The translations under genes were made by a program, and so were the position numbers. Of a stretch of 64,000 bases of DNA, positions 34,920-43,716 are shown piece by piece; position 1 is the first letter of the stretch; the number at the start of each line of letters is the position of its first letter. The notes below the pieces were generated by a model that had not been told where the DNA came from, did no database searches, and saw only the letters and a list, made by a program, of their open reading frames with translations. Origin of the DNA: Streptomyces durmitorensis (lineage in GTDB: Bacteria > Actinomycetota > Actinomycetes > Streptomycetales > Streptomycetaceae); NCBI RefSeq assembly GCF_023498005.1, contig NZ_CP097289.1, positions 372,001 to 436,000 on the forward strand, written 5' to 3'.

Positions 34920-35429
34920 ATGGCCGACGATGTCAGGATGCCTCGACCTCGCCCTCGCCCCCGGCCGCCCGGAGCCCGACCTCGCACGCGTGTCGCCGCC
35001 TACGTGATCCGGCACCGCGCCGTTCCCGAGATCTTGGTGTTCGACCACGTCGACATGCCCGATGCAGGCACCCAGATCCCTGCGGGAGGTGTCAGACCGG
35101 GCGAAGAGCTGGCAGAAGCCGTCCTTCGCGAGGTCTCCGAGGAGACGGGGCTGCTGACAGCCACCGTGGTCCGGCAGATCGCCGTGGAGGACAAGCCTCA
35201 CCCCGAGACGGGACAGCCCCGCCGGACCACGTTCTTCCTGCTACAGGTGCCGCCAGACACCTCCGACGCCTGGGAACACCACGTCGACGGCGACGGAGAC
35301 GACGCCGGTCTCGCCTTCACCTGCTGGTTCCTCCCGCTCCCTCTCGGGCAACCCCTGGCCGACCGCCAGGACGCTTGGCTGGGCCACGTCGATCCACGGT
35401 TCACCACGGTTGCCGACAACAGCCCATGA
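34920..35429 (+). CDS. Nudix hydrolase
   Basis: A 169-residue protein with a complete Nudix box GGVRPGEELAEAVLREVSEETGL at about 56-78 (GX5EX7REUXEEXGU). These enzymes hydrolyse nucleoside diphosphate derivatives; substrate unknown. The start is unclear: ATG 34920 and ATG 34938 are both in frame, neither with a good ribosome site, and the intervening Arg-Pro repeat is probably not conserved. It is divergent from the ridA-like gene. Confidence 0.82.
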   Translation: MADDVRMPRPRPRPRPPGARPRTRVAAYVIRHRAVPEILVFDHVDMPDAGTQIPAGGVRPGEELAEAVLREVSEETGLLTATVVRQIAVEDKPHPETGQPRRTTFFLLQVPPDTSDAWEHHVDGDGDDAGLAFTCWFLPLPLGQPLADRQDAWLGHVDPRFTTVADNSP

Positions 35430-35459
35430 CCGGCCACCACAACCCCTGCGCGGTGTGCG

Positions 35460-36263
35460 TCAAGGCCGAAGGTGCTTCAACGTGAACTCGGGCGTGGCGT
35501 AGGCGCCGGCTTGCGGCGATGCGGGGTCGGCCGGAATGTCTGCGCCCGGGATGTGTGCCGCGTACGATTCGGCGTCGTCGAGGGGGGTGTAGTCGAGCTC
35601 CGCCCTGGCCGGAAGCTCCCAGAAGCGCCGGGTGTTGGCGGAGACCGCGTACACGGCGGTGAAGCGCGTGGTGGGCGGGGCGGTCAGCGCGGCCCGGATG
35701 TAGCCGACGGCGTCGCGGGGGCTCAGCCAGGTCGCCAGGTGACGTGGCTCGGTGGGCGTCTGCTCGAAGCTGCCGATGCGCAGGCAGATCACCGAGAGAC
35801 CGAACTTGTCCGCGTACAGCTGACCCAGGGCCTCGAGCGCCACCTTGCTCACCCCGTACAGGCCATCGGGGCGGGCGGGCTCCCGGGGGCCGGTGAGGTG
35901 TCCGGTGGGGTAGAAGCCGGTCAGCCGGTTGCTGCTGGCCAGCACCACCCGTTCGATTCCGTGGCGCCTCGCGGCTTCCAGGACGTGGTGGGTGCCGAGC
36001 ACGTTGGCTTCCAACAGGTCGGGAAGAGGTGCCTCGTCCGGCACGCCGCCCAGGTGCAGCACGCAATCGACTCCCGAGAGCGCCGACTCCACGGCCTGCG
36101 CGTCCCGCAGGTCGACCGTGTGCGCTTGTTCGTTGTCGGCCACCGGGGCGATCGGGACGCGGTCGAGCAGCACCAACCGGCTCGCCTCGTGCCGCAGCGC
36201 CTCACGCGCCACCGATCCGATGTTCCCTGCCGCGCCCGTGATGGCCACCGTTCCGATTGCCAC
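35460..36263 (-). CDS. Uronate dehydrogenase-like SDR
   Basis: A 267-residue NAD-dependent epimerase/dehydratase-fold protein: GAAGNIG at 10-16, HLGG at 70-73, SSN at 110-112 and YGVSK (Tyr136, Lys140). The pattern RPDGLYGVSK, LRIGSF, TWLSPRDAVGYIRAAL and a tail with IPADP agrees with my memory of Agrobacterium uronate dehydrogenase, which oxidises galacturonate and glucuronate to aldarolactones. It stands alone on the minus strand; no aldarate pathway genes adjoin it. ATG 36263. Confidence 0.75.
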   Translation of the reverse strand: MAIGTVAITGAAGNIGSVAREALRHEASRLVLLDRVPIAPVADNEQAHTVDLRDAQAVESALSGVDCVLHLGGVPDEAPLPDLLEANVLGTHHVLEAARRHGIERVVLASSNRLTGFYPTGHLTGPREPARPDGLYGVSKVALEALGQLYADKFGLSVICLRIGSFEQTPTEPRHLATWLSPRDAVGYIRAALTAPPTTRFTAVYAVSANTRRFWELPARAELDYTPLDDAESYAAHIPGADIPADPASPQAGAYATPEFTLKHLRP

Positions 36264-36349
36264 TGCTCTGCCCCTCGCGTCTCGTCGGTCCCCTCATCCT
36301 GCAATCGTGATGCTTCCACTTCCGGGTGGTGCGGTCTTCTCCGTACGGA

Positions 36350-37270
36350 TCACAGGTCCACGACGATACGAGGGGAACGCGCACGGGACACGCAGGGGTA
36401 CATGCGGCCCGCGGCAGCTCCGATGTCGTCGCGGTGGTCGATCTCGCCCTCGACGACGGCGAGTTCGCAGCTGCCGCAGACGCCTTCCCGGCATCCGGCG
36501 GGCAGCGGGTGACCGGCGTGGGTCAGGGCGTCGAGCAGCGACTCGTCGGCGGGCACCGGCACCGTCCGGCCCGACCTGCGGCACACGGCCTCGAAGGCGG
36601 TGTCGGGGCCGAACGTCCTGGGCGTCGGACGGAAACGCTCCGCGTGCAGCCGTCCCGCGGGGAACACCTCCTGCGCCGCGGCCAGCAGAGGCGCAGGACC
36701 GCAGCAGTAGACCAGGGTGTCCTCGTCCAGGCCTGCGGCCAGCGCCCCCAGGTCCGGTCTGCCCTCGCTCCGGGTGGCGACGGCACGCACCGAGTCCCGG
36801 TGTTCGGCGAGCAGTTCGGCGGCGAAGGGCATGGCGTCGAGCGACGGTCCCACGTACACGAGTTCGGCGGGCACGCCCGCACGCCGGGCCGCCCGCAGCA
36901 TCGGCACGACGGGGGTGATGCCGATCCCGCCTGCGAGGAACAGGTACCGCGGCGCGGGCAGCAGCGGGAAGTGGTTGCGCGGAGTCGAGAGGGTGAGGGG
37001 GCGGCCCCGGCGCAGGTAGCGGTGGATGTACTCCGAGCCGCCCCGGCTGAGGCGGTCGTGGCGTACGGCGACGCGGTAGGTGTCCCGCTCGGCGGGGTCG
37101 CCGCACAGGGAGTACTGCCGGGTGAGCCAGTTGGGCAGGCGGAGGTCGATGTGGGCGCCGGGCTCCCAGGGCGCGAGCGGGCCCTCGGTGCCCCGCAGGG
37201 TCAGGGAGACGACGTCCTGCGCGACGCGGTCGATGCGGTCGACGACGGTCGCTTGCGTCGGTGATGTCAT
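36350..37270 (-). CDS. VanB/phthalate-dioxygenase-reductase-type oxidoreductase
   Basis: A 306-residue reductase: flavin domain with RQYSLCGDP (about 66-74), NAD domain starting LFLAGGIGITPVVPML, and a C-terminal plant-type 2Fe-2S ferredoxin with Cys ligands in CREGVCGSC and YPC. This order is that of phthalate dioxygenase/vanillate demethylase reductases, which pass electrons from NADH to a Rieske oxygenase. No oxygenase is present; its partner here may be the PPOX flavoprotein encoded 23 bases upstream in the same operon. Confidence 0.88.
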   Translation of the reverse strand: MTSPTQATVVDRIDRVAQDVVSLTLRGTEGPLAPWEPGAHIDLRLPNWLTRQYSLCGDPAERDTYRVAVRHDRLSRGGSEYIHRYLRRGRPLTLSTPRNHFPLLPAPRYLFLAGGIGITPVVPMLRAARRAGVPAELVYVGPSLDAMPFAAELLAEHRDSVRAVATRSEGRPDLGALAAGLDEDTLVYCCGPAPLLAAAQEVFPAGRLHAERFRPTPRTFGPDTAFEAVCRRSGRTVPVPADESLLDALTHAGHPLPAGCREGVCGSCELAVVEGEIDHRDDIGAAAGRMYPCVSRARSPRIVVDL

Positions 37271-37293
37271 CGTTGGTTGTCCTTCGGGTCTGG

Positions 37294-37923
37294 TCAGTAG
37301 AGCTTGCGGTAGCCGTCCTGGAACTTGCGCTCGATCGCCTCCGGGGGGATGTCCAGGCCGAATTGCTCGACGGCTACCTCTCCGGCCGACGGCATCTCGT
37401 CGGCGAGCGACTGGCTTTCGGGGTCCCACAGCCGGGACCGGATGAGGGCGCGGCCGCAGTGGAAGTACGCCTCGGCCACGTCGACCACGACGGCCAGGAC
37501 CGGTCGCCTGCCCTCCGTCTCCATCCGGGCGAGGACATCGGGGTCGTCGGTGGCGTAGGCGCGGCCGTTGACCCGCAAGGTCTCGCGCATGCCGGGGATC
37601 AGGAACAGCAGTCCGATGCCGTCGTTCTCGGCGAGGTTGCCGAAGGAGTCGGCGATCTTGTTGCCGGGCCGGTCGGGGATGGCGAGGGTGTGGTCGTCGA
37701 GGACTTTCACGAAGCCCGGGTAGTCGCCCCGGGGCGAGCAGTCGGCACGCCCATCGGCATCCGCTGTCGCCATCGTCAGGAACGGCGAGTGGGCGATGAA
37801 CCGGCGGAAGTGCTTGTCCAGGCGGTCGGTCTTCTTCGACGCGGTCATGGCGTCGGGCTCACCCAGGCGGGCCCGGACCTCGTCCGGGGCGACCCACCGG
37901 GGGCGGGTGGCGGCGTACGTCAT
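37294..37923 (-). CDS. Pyridoxamine 5'-phosphate oxidase-family flavoprotein
   Basis: A 209-residue FMN-binding split-barrel protein (PPOX type, MSMEG_1061-like): SPFLTMATADADGRADCSPRGDYPGFVKVLDD, then LAIPDRPGNKIADSFGNLAEN and GLLFLIPGMRETLRVNGRA. Such proteins bind FMN or F420 and reduce diverse substrates. It starts at ATG 37923, precedes the reductase gene in one operon and is divergent from a TetR regulator. Confidence 0.85.
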   Translation of the reverse strand: MTYAATRPRWVAPDEVRARLGEPDAMTASKKTDRLDKHFRRFIAHSPFLTMATADADGRADCSPRGDYPGFVKVLDDHTLAIPDRPGNKIADSFGNLAENDGIGLLFLIPGMRETLRVNGRAYATDDPDVLARMETEGRRPVLAVVVDVAEAYFHCGRALIRSRLWDPESQSLADEMPSAGEVAVEQFGLDIPPEAIERKFQDGYRKLY

Positions 37924-38048
37924 GAAGGGGTCCTTCCGGTGGTTCGGCAGGAGGGGCGGGCCGGCGATCGCGTAGGTCGGCGCACTGCGCACACCTCGCC
38001 CACCAGCGACCGTCACTGACGGCTCCGCCGCAGTTCATGGCACTATTG

Positions 38049-38062
38049 TGAGCAATTACTCA
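38049..38062. promoter_or_regulatory. Palindrome upstream of the TetR gene
   Basis: TGAGCAATTACTCA is a near-perfect palindrome (TGAG-N6-CTCA) in the divergent gap between the PPOX operon and the TetR gene. It is the likely operator of that TetR protein. Confidence 0.55.
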
Positions 38063-38105
38063 GGTCGTTCGCTACTCGCTTTTGCGGTGCTGACCAGGAG
38101 GTTCC

Positions 38106-38753
38106 ATGCCGTCCGACCGACGCGGACTCGCCCCACGTAAACAGCCCCGGCAGATCCGGGCCGAGCTGACCCGTGAGCGCATCCTCGACGCGGCTGCTCA
38201 CGTTTTCGGCGAGTACGGCTATGCCGCGGGGACCACCAACCGGATCGCCGAGCGGGCGCGGGTCTCCATCGGTTCGCTGTATCAGTACTACCCGAACAAG
38301 GACGCGATCCTCGTCGAGCTGGTGACCCGGCACCTCGATTCCGGCGGAGCCGCCGTCGCGCGCTCCCAGGCGCAGGAGTTGCCCGACACCCTGGAGGGGG
38401 TGCTCCGCCTCTTCGTCCGGACCGCGATCGACAACCACCTCGACGATCCGCGGCTGCTGCGCGTCATGGCGGAACAGGCCCCGCGGTCCGCCGAGTTGCT
38501 GGCGAAGGTGGAGGCCCACGAGACGGAACGCTTCGCGTACATCGAGGAGTTGCTGGCGAAACACCCGGAGGTCCGGGTGACCGACACCTATACCGCCACC
38601 CGGCTTCTCGTGACGACGGTCGAGTTGGTGGTCCACAAGGTCATCGCGGCCCCCGACCCCATCGACGTGCGCCGGTTCGAGGACGAACTCGTGGCCATGC
38701 TCCACCGCTATCTCACCGGCCCGTCCGAGACGGTGGGCCCCCGTACGGCATGA
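38106..38753 (+). CDS. TetR-family regulator
   Basis: A 215-residue regulator with a TetR helix-turn-helix at about 18-62 (RERILDAAAHVFGEYGYAAGTTNRIAERARVSIGSLYQYYPNKDAI region, split here only by residue class) and a helical ligand domain. ATG 38106 follows GGAGG. It probably represses the divergent PPOX/reductase operon and itself through the 38049 palindrome. Ligand unknown. Confidence 0.88.
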   Translation: MPSDRRGLAPRKQPRQIRAELTRERILDAAAHVFGEYGYAAGTTNRIAERARVSIGSLYQYYPNKDAILVELVTRHLDSGGAAVARSQAQELPDTLEGVLRLFVRTAIDNHLDDPRLLRVMAEQAPRSAELLAKVEAHETERFAYIEELLAKHPEVRVTDTYTATRLLVTTVELVVHKVIAAPDPIDVRRFEDELVAMLHRYLTGPSETVGPRTA

Positions 38754-38788
38754 CGCACGGTCGGTCCGAGGTCTTCCCGGCGGCAAGT

Positions 38789-39886
38789 TCAGCGCGAGGA
38801 CCCCGAGATCTGCACGCTGCGGTTCTCCTTGTCGGAAAGGAACTCCGCCAGCGCCCGCCCCTCCTCCGCGACCGCGGTCCGTTCGGCGCGGGAGAAGCGG
38901 CCCAGCGGTGCGACCGTCACGGTGCCGTCCTCCACGGTCCACGTCGCGGCGACCCGGCCGTCGACCAGGACGACGCGGGCGCCGGAGACCGACAGGCCGC
39001 GGTGGGCGTCGTCGATGATCCGGGTGCGGTCCTGGAAGCCGAGGATCGCGTTGTCGAATGCCGGCAGGAACCGCACCGGGGCGGGGGTGTCGGGGTCCGG
39101 TCGTGGCGCGTCGGGCAGATCGAGGAGTTCCCTGCCCCGCTCGTCCCTGAAGGTGATCAGCTCCTCGCGCAGCGCGGCGACGGCGGCCGGCAGTCCGGCA
39201 AGTCCGCACCAGGCGCGCAGGTCGGCCGAGGCGGCGGGGCCGAACGCGGCCAGGTAGCGCCGGAGCATCGCCTGCCCCACGGGATCGGCGCCGTCCGCGG
39301 ACAGCGGGTCGACCTCGCGCCCCAGCAGGGACGACAGCGGGGCGTTGCGCACTCCTGCCTTCGTCCGCCAGAGCCCGCGCGGCGGCAGCTGCGCCATCGG
39401 GACCAGGGCCATCAGCATCTCCCCCAGTGCGCGCGGCCCCGGCGTCGGCCAGCGCCCGGCGAGCGCCCGCGCGAGTTCGGTCATCGAGCGCGGTTCACCG
39501 TCGGCCATGACCGCCCGGCCCGCTGCCGCGAGCTCGTCGAGGTCCGTCCCGTCGAGCTCGCTGCGGTAGACCCCGAGCACCCGTTGGCGCAGCATCGCGT
39601 CGTGGCGGGCGCGCCAGGCCAGAGCGTCGTCGGCGGTGACGAGGTGGACGGTGCGGCGCATGAGGTGGGTGCGCACCACGCGCCGCTGGACCAGGTGGTC
39701 CGAGAGCTCCGCCGGGTCGAAGCCGTCAAGGCGCGACCAGAGGCCGACGAACGGCTCCTGCGGTTCCTGCGCCTGCAGACCCCCGAGGTGGGCGACGGCG
39801 TCGACGACCGGTACGCCGGCGCGATCGAGCAGCAGCTGCCGGGCGAGCGTCGCGCGGTTGAGCGCCCGGTTGTCGAGAACGGTCAT
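38789..39886 (-). CDS. Winged-helix DNA-binding domain protein (HTH_42 type)
   Basis: A 365-residue protein of the winged helix DNA-binding domain family seen in AlkX/YcaQ-like sequences: LNRATLARQLLLDRAGVPVVDAVAHLGGLQAQ at the start, VVRTHLMRRTVHLVTADDALAW, FLPAFDNAILGFQDRTRI and VLVDGRVAATWTVED. Related proteins have DNA glycosylase activity on crosslinks, but that is not certain for the actinobacterial members. ATG 39886 removes the low-quality upstream extension. Confidence 0.78.
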   Translation of the reverse strand: MTVLDNRALNRATLARQLLLDRAGVPVVDAVAHLGGLQAQEPQEPFVGLWSRLDGFDPAELSDHLVQRRVVRTHLMRRTVHLVTADDALAWRARHDAMLRQRVLGVYRSELDGTDLDELAAAGRAVMADGEPRSMTELARALAGRWPTPGPRALGEMLMALVPMAQLPPRGLWRTKAGVRNAPLSSLLGREVDPLSADGADPVGQAMLRRYLAAFGPAASADLRAWCGLAGLPAAVAALREELITFRDERGRELLDLPDAPRPDPDTPAPVRFLPAFDNAILGFQDRTRIIDDAHRGLSVSGARVVLVDGRVAATWTVEDGTVTVAPLGRFSRAERTAVAEEGRALAEFLSDKENRSVQISGSSR

Positions 39887-40028
39887 CGGGATACTCCTGC
39901 GGTGTGCTGGTCGGTGAGCCTCGGGCGCTTCGAGCAGTCTCTGGCGCTGCGAGCAGTAATGCCGCGGAACCGGCCCGGTCGGGCGGCGACACGCTGCCAC
40001 CGCCCGACCGGCCCCCTTCGCTCCACGC

Positions 40029-40625
40029 TCAACTCGACTTCTGGCCGTCGAGCGTCTCGCGCAGGATGTCCGCGTGGCCTGCGTGCTGCGCGGTCTCGGC
40101 GATGACGTGCATCAGCACCCCGCGCACGCTGCGTACTGCGCCCCGCTCGTGCCAGGGCGCCTCCGGCAGCGGGTGCGTGGCCGACAGGTCGGGTACGGAG
40201 GTGATGATCCGCTCGCTGCGGGCGGCGACCTCCTCGTAGCGCGTGACGATCCCGGTCAGCGTCTCGCCGGGCAGCATCCGAAAGTCGTTCTGGTGGTCGA
40301 TCGCCCACTGCGGGAACTCGCGGGCGGTACCAGCAGCGAGCTCCTCCCAGCTGACACCGTCCGGCAGGTCGTAGCGCATCGCCGACGGACCGTCGACGAC
40401 AAAGCGCAGCCAGCCTTCCTCGATGGACGCGACGTGCTTGATCAGGCCGCCCAGGCACAGTGCGCTGGCCGTCGGGTGCTCGCCCACCTGCTCGTCGCCG
40501 AGTCCGCGCACCGAGTTGGTCAGGGCCGATCGCGCGGTGGCGAGCGCGGCGAGCAGGCCGGCGCGCTCGGCATCGAGGGGCCCGGAGTGCGTGGAGTGCG
40601 TGGGGTGCGTGGTCGTGGTGGTCAC
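40029..40625 (-). CDS. DinB-family protein
   Basis: A 198-residue four-helix-bundle DinB-like protein, starting at GTG 40625 with an N-terminal Thr/His run. Metal-ligand histidines are expected in GGLIKHVASIEEGWL and in VRGVLMHVIAETAQHAGHADILRE. Members include mycothiol-dependent enzymes and damage-inducible proteins. It is divergent from the WYL regulator at 40724, with a 12-base-pair palindrome between them, suggesting control by that regulator. Confidence 0.85.
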   Translation of the reverse strand: MTTTTTHPTHSTHSGPLDAERAGLLAALATARSALTNSVRGLGDEQVGEHPTASALCLGGLIKHVASIEEGWLRFVVDGPSAMRYDLPDGVSWEELAAGTAREFPQWAIDHQNDFRMLPGETLTGIVTRYEEVAARSERIITSVPDLSATHPLPEAPWHERGAVRSVRGVLMHVIAETAQHAGHADILRETLDGQKSS

Positions 40626-40678
40626 AGTGATCGGGCCTTCCGGTCGTGCTCGTTGTCTGGCACGACCGACTCTCGCAA

Positions 40679-40707
40679 GAGAAGCGGCCAGGTTGTGGCC
40701 GCTTCTC
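40679..40707. promoter_or_regulatory. Perfect 12-bp inverted repeat
   Basis: GAGAAGCGGCCA and TGGCCGCTTCTC flank a five-base centre, ending 16 bases before the WYL gene start and 54 bases from the dinB-like GTG. It may be an operator for the WYL regulator or a 5' hairpin in its mRNA. Confidence 0.6.
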
Positions 40708-40723
40708 GGGGGACCATGAAGTC

Positions 40724-41743
40724 ATGCCGAAAACCTCAGGGCGCCTGCTCTCGCTGCTCTCCCTGCTCCAGGCGCGCCGGGAGTGGCCGGGGGCGCTGCT
40801 GGCCGAGCGGCTGGCCGTCAGCCCGCGCACCGTGCGCCGTGACGTCGACCGCCTGCGCGAGCTCGGCTATCCCGTCGCGGCGGTCAAGGGGCCCGACGGG
40901 GGCTACCGGCTGGACGCGGGCGCGGAACTGCCCCCGTTGCTGTTCGACGACGAGCAGGCCATCGCCCTGGCCGTCGCACTCCAGATCGCCACCACCACCG
41001 GCGCGGGCATCGAGGAAGCCGCGGCGCGTGCGCTGGCCACCGTCCGGCAGGTCATGCCCGCCCGGCTGCGCCGCCGTGTCGACACCCTCCAGGTGACCGC
41101 CGTCGAGCGGCCGACGACCCGGCCGAACCCGCAGGTCGACAGCCGCGTGCTCCTGGCGCTCGGCGCCGCCGTGCACGCCTGCGAGGAGCTGCGCTTCGAC
41201 TACGCACCCGTCTCCCCGCCGGACGCCGACGACGGCGACCGCGCCGGTCTCCCACCGCGCCGGGTGCAGCCCCACCACCTCGTCACCTGGGGCGGGCGCT
41301 GGTATCTCGTCGCATGGGACCTCGACCGCGAGGACTGGCGCACGTTCCGCGCGGACCGGATCACCCCGCGTACGCCGACCGGGCCTCGCTTCAGCCCGCG
41401 CGATGTGCCCGGCGGCGATGTGGCCGCCTTCGTCGCCGGCAGGTTCCAGGGCTCCGACGGCTCGGGCGACTGGCCCTGTAGCGGCGAGGTGATCCTGGAC
41501 CTGCCCGCGGCCGACGTGTCCCGCTACTCCCGCGAGGGGATCGTCGAGGCACTCGGCCCGCACCGCTGCCGGCTCGTCCTTGGCTCGTGGTCCTGGCCCG
41601 GCCTCGCCGCCGCCATCGGCATGTTCGACGCCGACATCGAGGTCGTAGGACCGGCCGAACTCAAGGACGCCTTCGCACTCTTGGCCCGCCGCTGTGCCGA
41701 CGCCGCGGCCGACGCGCCCGGTCGGGGTCGGCGACCCGGGTGA
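40724..41743 (+). CDS. WYL-domain transcriptional regulator
   Basis: A 339-residue YafY-type regulator: DeoR-like helix-turn-helix at about 6-60 (LLSLLQARREWPGALLAERL, then TVRRDVDRLRELGYPV) and a WYL effector domain in which RRVQPHHLVTWGGRWYLVAWDLDREDWRTFRADRI provides the Trp-Tyr-Leu pattern. WYL proteins sense nucleotides or nucleic acid. It likely controls itself and the divergent dinB-like gene. Confidence 0.87.
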   Translation: MPKTSGRLLSLLSLLQARREWPGALLAERLAVSPRTVRRDVDRLRELGYPVAAVKGPDGGYRLDAGAELPPLLFDDEQAIALAVALQIATTTGAGIEEAAARALATVRQVMPARLRRRVDTLQVTAVERPTTRPNPQVDSRVLLALGAAVHACEELRFDYAPVSPPDADDGDRAGLPPRRVQPHHLVTWGGRWYLVAWDLDREDWRTFRADRITPRTPTGPRFSPRDVPGGDVAAFVAGRFQGSDGSGDWPCSGEVILDLPAADVSRYSREGIVEALGPHRCRLVLGSWSWPGLAAAIGMFDADIEVVGPAELKDAFALLARRCADAAADAPGRGRRPG

Positions 41744-41766
41744 CCGCCGCCGCCCTGTGCGGAACC

Positions 41767-42195
41767 TCAGCGCGCCTCGGCCCTGCGCCCCGGGAACGGG
41801 AGCCGCGTGATCGCGGCGGCCACCGCCATCCCCAGCGTGACCCCGACGGCGGCGGCAAGGGTCGCCTCCCACGCCGCGTCGAGCGAGCCGGGCAGGACGG
41901 CGCCGGTGAGGCGGCTCGCGGCCGGCAGGACGACCACTGCGGCCAGTGCGGCCGGCCAGCGGTGTCGTACCCCGCCGATGATGTCGTCGACGGCGTTCAG
42001 GACGAGCAGCACCGCCATGAGGTAGGAGCCACCGAACTCGTCGTCCCAGCCGGTCGCCGTGACCACGGCCCCGACGGCGAGCACCGCCAGCCAGATCCCC
42101 ACCAGCCGTCCGTAGGGCGTGGGGGGCTTTCGCGCCGCGTCACGCGGGAGCCGGAAGAACCGCTTGACGCGCTGGTTGACCGAGTACTTCGCCAT
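41767..42195 (-). CDS. Small integral membrane protein
   Basis: A 142-residue protein with about four hydrophobic segments (LVGIWLAVLAVGAVVTATGW, YLMAVLLVLNAVDDIIGGV, ALAAVVVLPAASRL and AAVGVTLGMAVAAAI) and basic ends. ATG 42195. I do not recognise the family. It shares orientation with the 383-residue hypothetical gene upstream (gap 115 bases), so co-transcription is possible. Confidence 0.7.
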   Translation of the reverse strand: MAKYSVNQRVKRFFRLPRDAARKPPTPYGRLVGIWLAVLAVGAVVTATGWDDEFGGSYLMAVLLVLNAVDDIIGGVRHRWPAALAAVVVLPAASRLTGAVLPGSLDAAWEATLAAAVGVTLGMAVAAAITRLPFPGRRAEAR

Positions 42196-42310
42196 GGACC
42201 GCGTCCCGTTCCCCCGTGGCCGGCTGCTGCCGGCACTCAGCAACAAGACGCGCGAGAGCGCGCCGCGGTTGTGGCGTGCCCCTGAGGTGGCGGGCTGACC
42301 TCGGCGCGCG

Positions 42311-43462
42311 CTACTTGTTCGGGTCCCGGAAGCGGCCGAACGCCTTGGTCAGGGCGCTCAGCGGCGAGCCGTCCGCCTTGACGTGGCCCGGCGCGCTCGA
42401 CCGGGGCACACCGTCGCCTCCGGTCACCTCGGCCAGCGCGGCCTGCGCCGCCTCGGCCGCCTGCTGGTACAGGTCACGGGAGTTCCTCATGGCGTCGAGC
42501 GCCTCGGCGTACTTGGTGACCATGCCCTGGGCGTGGGCCAGTTCCTCGTCCGGCGTGAGCAGATGCCAGCCCTGGCGCAGCTGTGTCAGGGCCCGCTCGG
42601 CCTCCGCGGGCAGCGGTCGCGGCAGTACGGCGAACTCCTTGATCCTGTCGAGGAGTTCGGTCGGTTCCGAGCCGTCGAGGAAGACGCTGCGCACGGTGAA
42701 GCGCTCCGCGTCGTAGTCCGGGCCCTGCGGCGCCGTGGGCAGGACGACGGCGCCGCCGCGCGGCATCCGCACGCTCAGCTCCCGCTTCATCGCGAAGTCG
42801 GCGATCTGTGCCTGCTCCGGCGTGCCCCGGTGCTCGATCACCCGGTGCCGCAGACTCGGCGGCAGGAACGTCGAGATCGGCTGCTGCCCGATCGCGTCCG
42901 GCGTCATCGCCTCATGCACCACGACATGGATGTACCAGCTCTGCCGGGTGCAGTCCCGCAGCCGGTGGCGCAACTCGTCGTCGTCCTTGGGCAGGTGGTT
43001 CGTCGTCCGCAGGCGCACGCCCCCCACCGTGTCGTGGTCCCAGGCGACCCGGTCGCTGTCGGGCCAGAACATGAGGGCCGGCGAGGGCCAGTGCATGTCC
43101 CACGCCCACTCCGCCTCGGCGGCGAGGACCCAGGCGACGCCCTCGCCTTCCTTGCGGCGCGCCTCGGGGTCGTACAGGGTCAGCTGCGCGCGCACCGTGA
43201 CGTCGTCGGCCACGCGCCAGCGGGCCTCGAAGAGGCGGCGGGCGGAGGGGCCGGGGTCGGCGGACTCGTCCCGCGGGTGCAGGACGGTGGAGCGCGCCGC
43301 CTCGACGGGGTCGAGGTCCAGGAAGTCGTCGAGCACCCCGGCCGCCTTGAGGGCGATCAGGTTGCGCCGGACGTCCTGCTCGGGCTCGGGCCCGAGGTGG
43401 CGCCCGCGCCCCAGCCACGCGGTGTCGGGGACGGTGGTCGAGGAGCTGCTTTTCTTCGCCAT
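42311..43462 (-). CDS. Hypothetical cytoplasmic protein
   Basis: A 383-residue protein without signal peptide or membrane segments, rich in Trp and charged residues. Notable pieces are RRNLIALKAAGVLDDFLDLDPVEAA near the start, EGVAWVLAAEAEWAWDMHWPSPALMFWP in the middle and a C-terminal helix LYQQAAEAAQAALAEVTG. I cannot place it in a family. ATG 43462 is followed by a Lys-Ser-rich N-terminus. Confidence 0.72.
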   Translation of the reverse strand: MAKKSSSSTTVPDTAWLGRGRHLGPEPEQDVRRNLIALKAAGVLDDFLDLDPVEAARSTVLHPRDESADPGPSARRLFEARWRVADDVTVRAQLTLYDPEARRKEGEGVAWVLAAEAEWAWDMHWPSPALMFWPDSDRVAWDHDTVGGVRLRTTNHLPKDDDELRHRLRDCTRQSWYIHVVVHEAMTPDAIGQQPISTFLPPSLRHRVIEHRGTPEQAQIADFAMKRELSVRMPRGGAVVLPTAPQGPDYDAERFTVRSVFLDGSEPTELLDRIKEFAVLPRPLPAEAERALTQLRQGWHLLTPDEELAHAQGMVTKYAEALDAMRNSRDLYQQAAEAAQAALAEVTGGDGVPRSSAPGHVKADGSPLSALTKAFGRFRDPNK

Positions 43463-43716
43463 GAATTCGTTCTGTGAGTGGTCGGGGCCCGACCAGTATG
43501 GCCCGTGGACCTGGCGAGGGAAGCGGTACCCCGTCCACGGCTCCACCACGCCGGACGGACGGTACGTAGAGGTATCAAGCCGCTCCGATCCAGCCATCAC
43601 AGGTCAAACGGGGGCGGCCTCAGGGCCCAACGAACTCACCGCGAACCGGCAACGGTGTCACGATGGCTGAAGAGGGGACGGATCGGACACGTCCCCCGGC
43701 CGGAGAGTGGTGCGCG

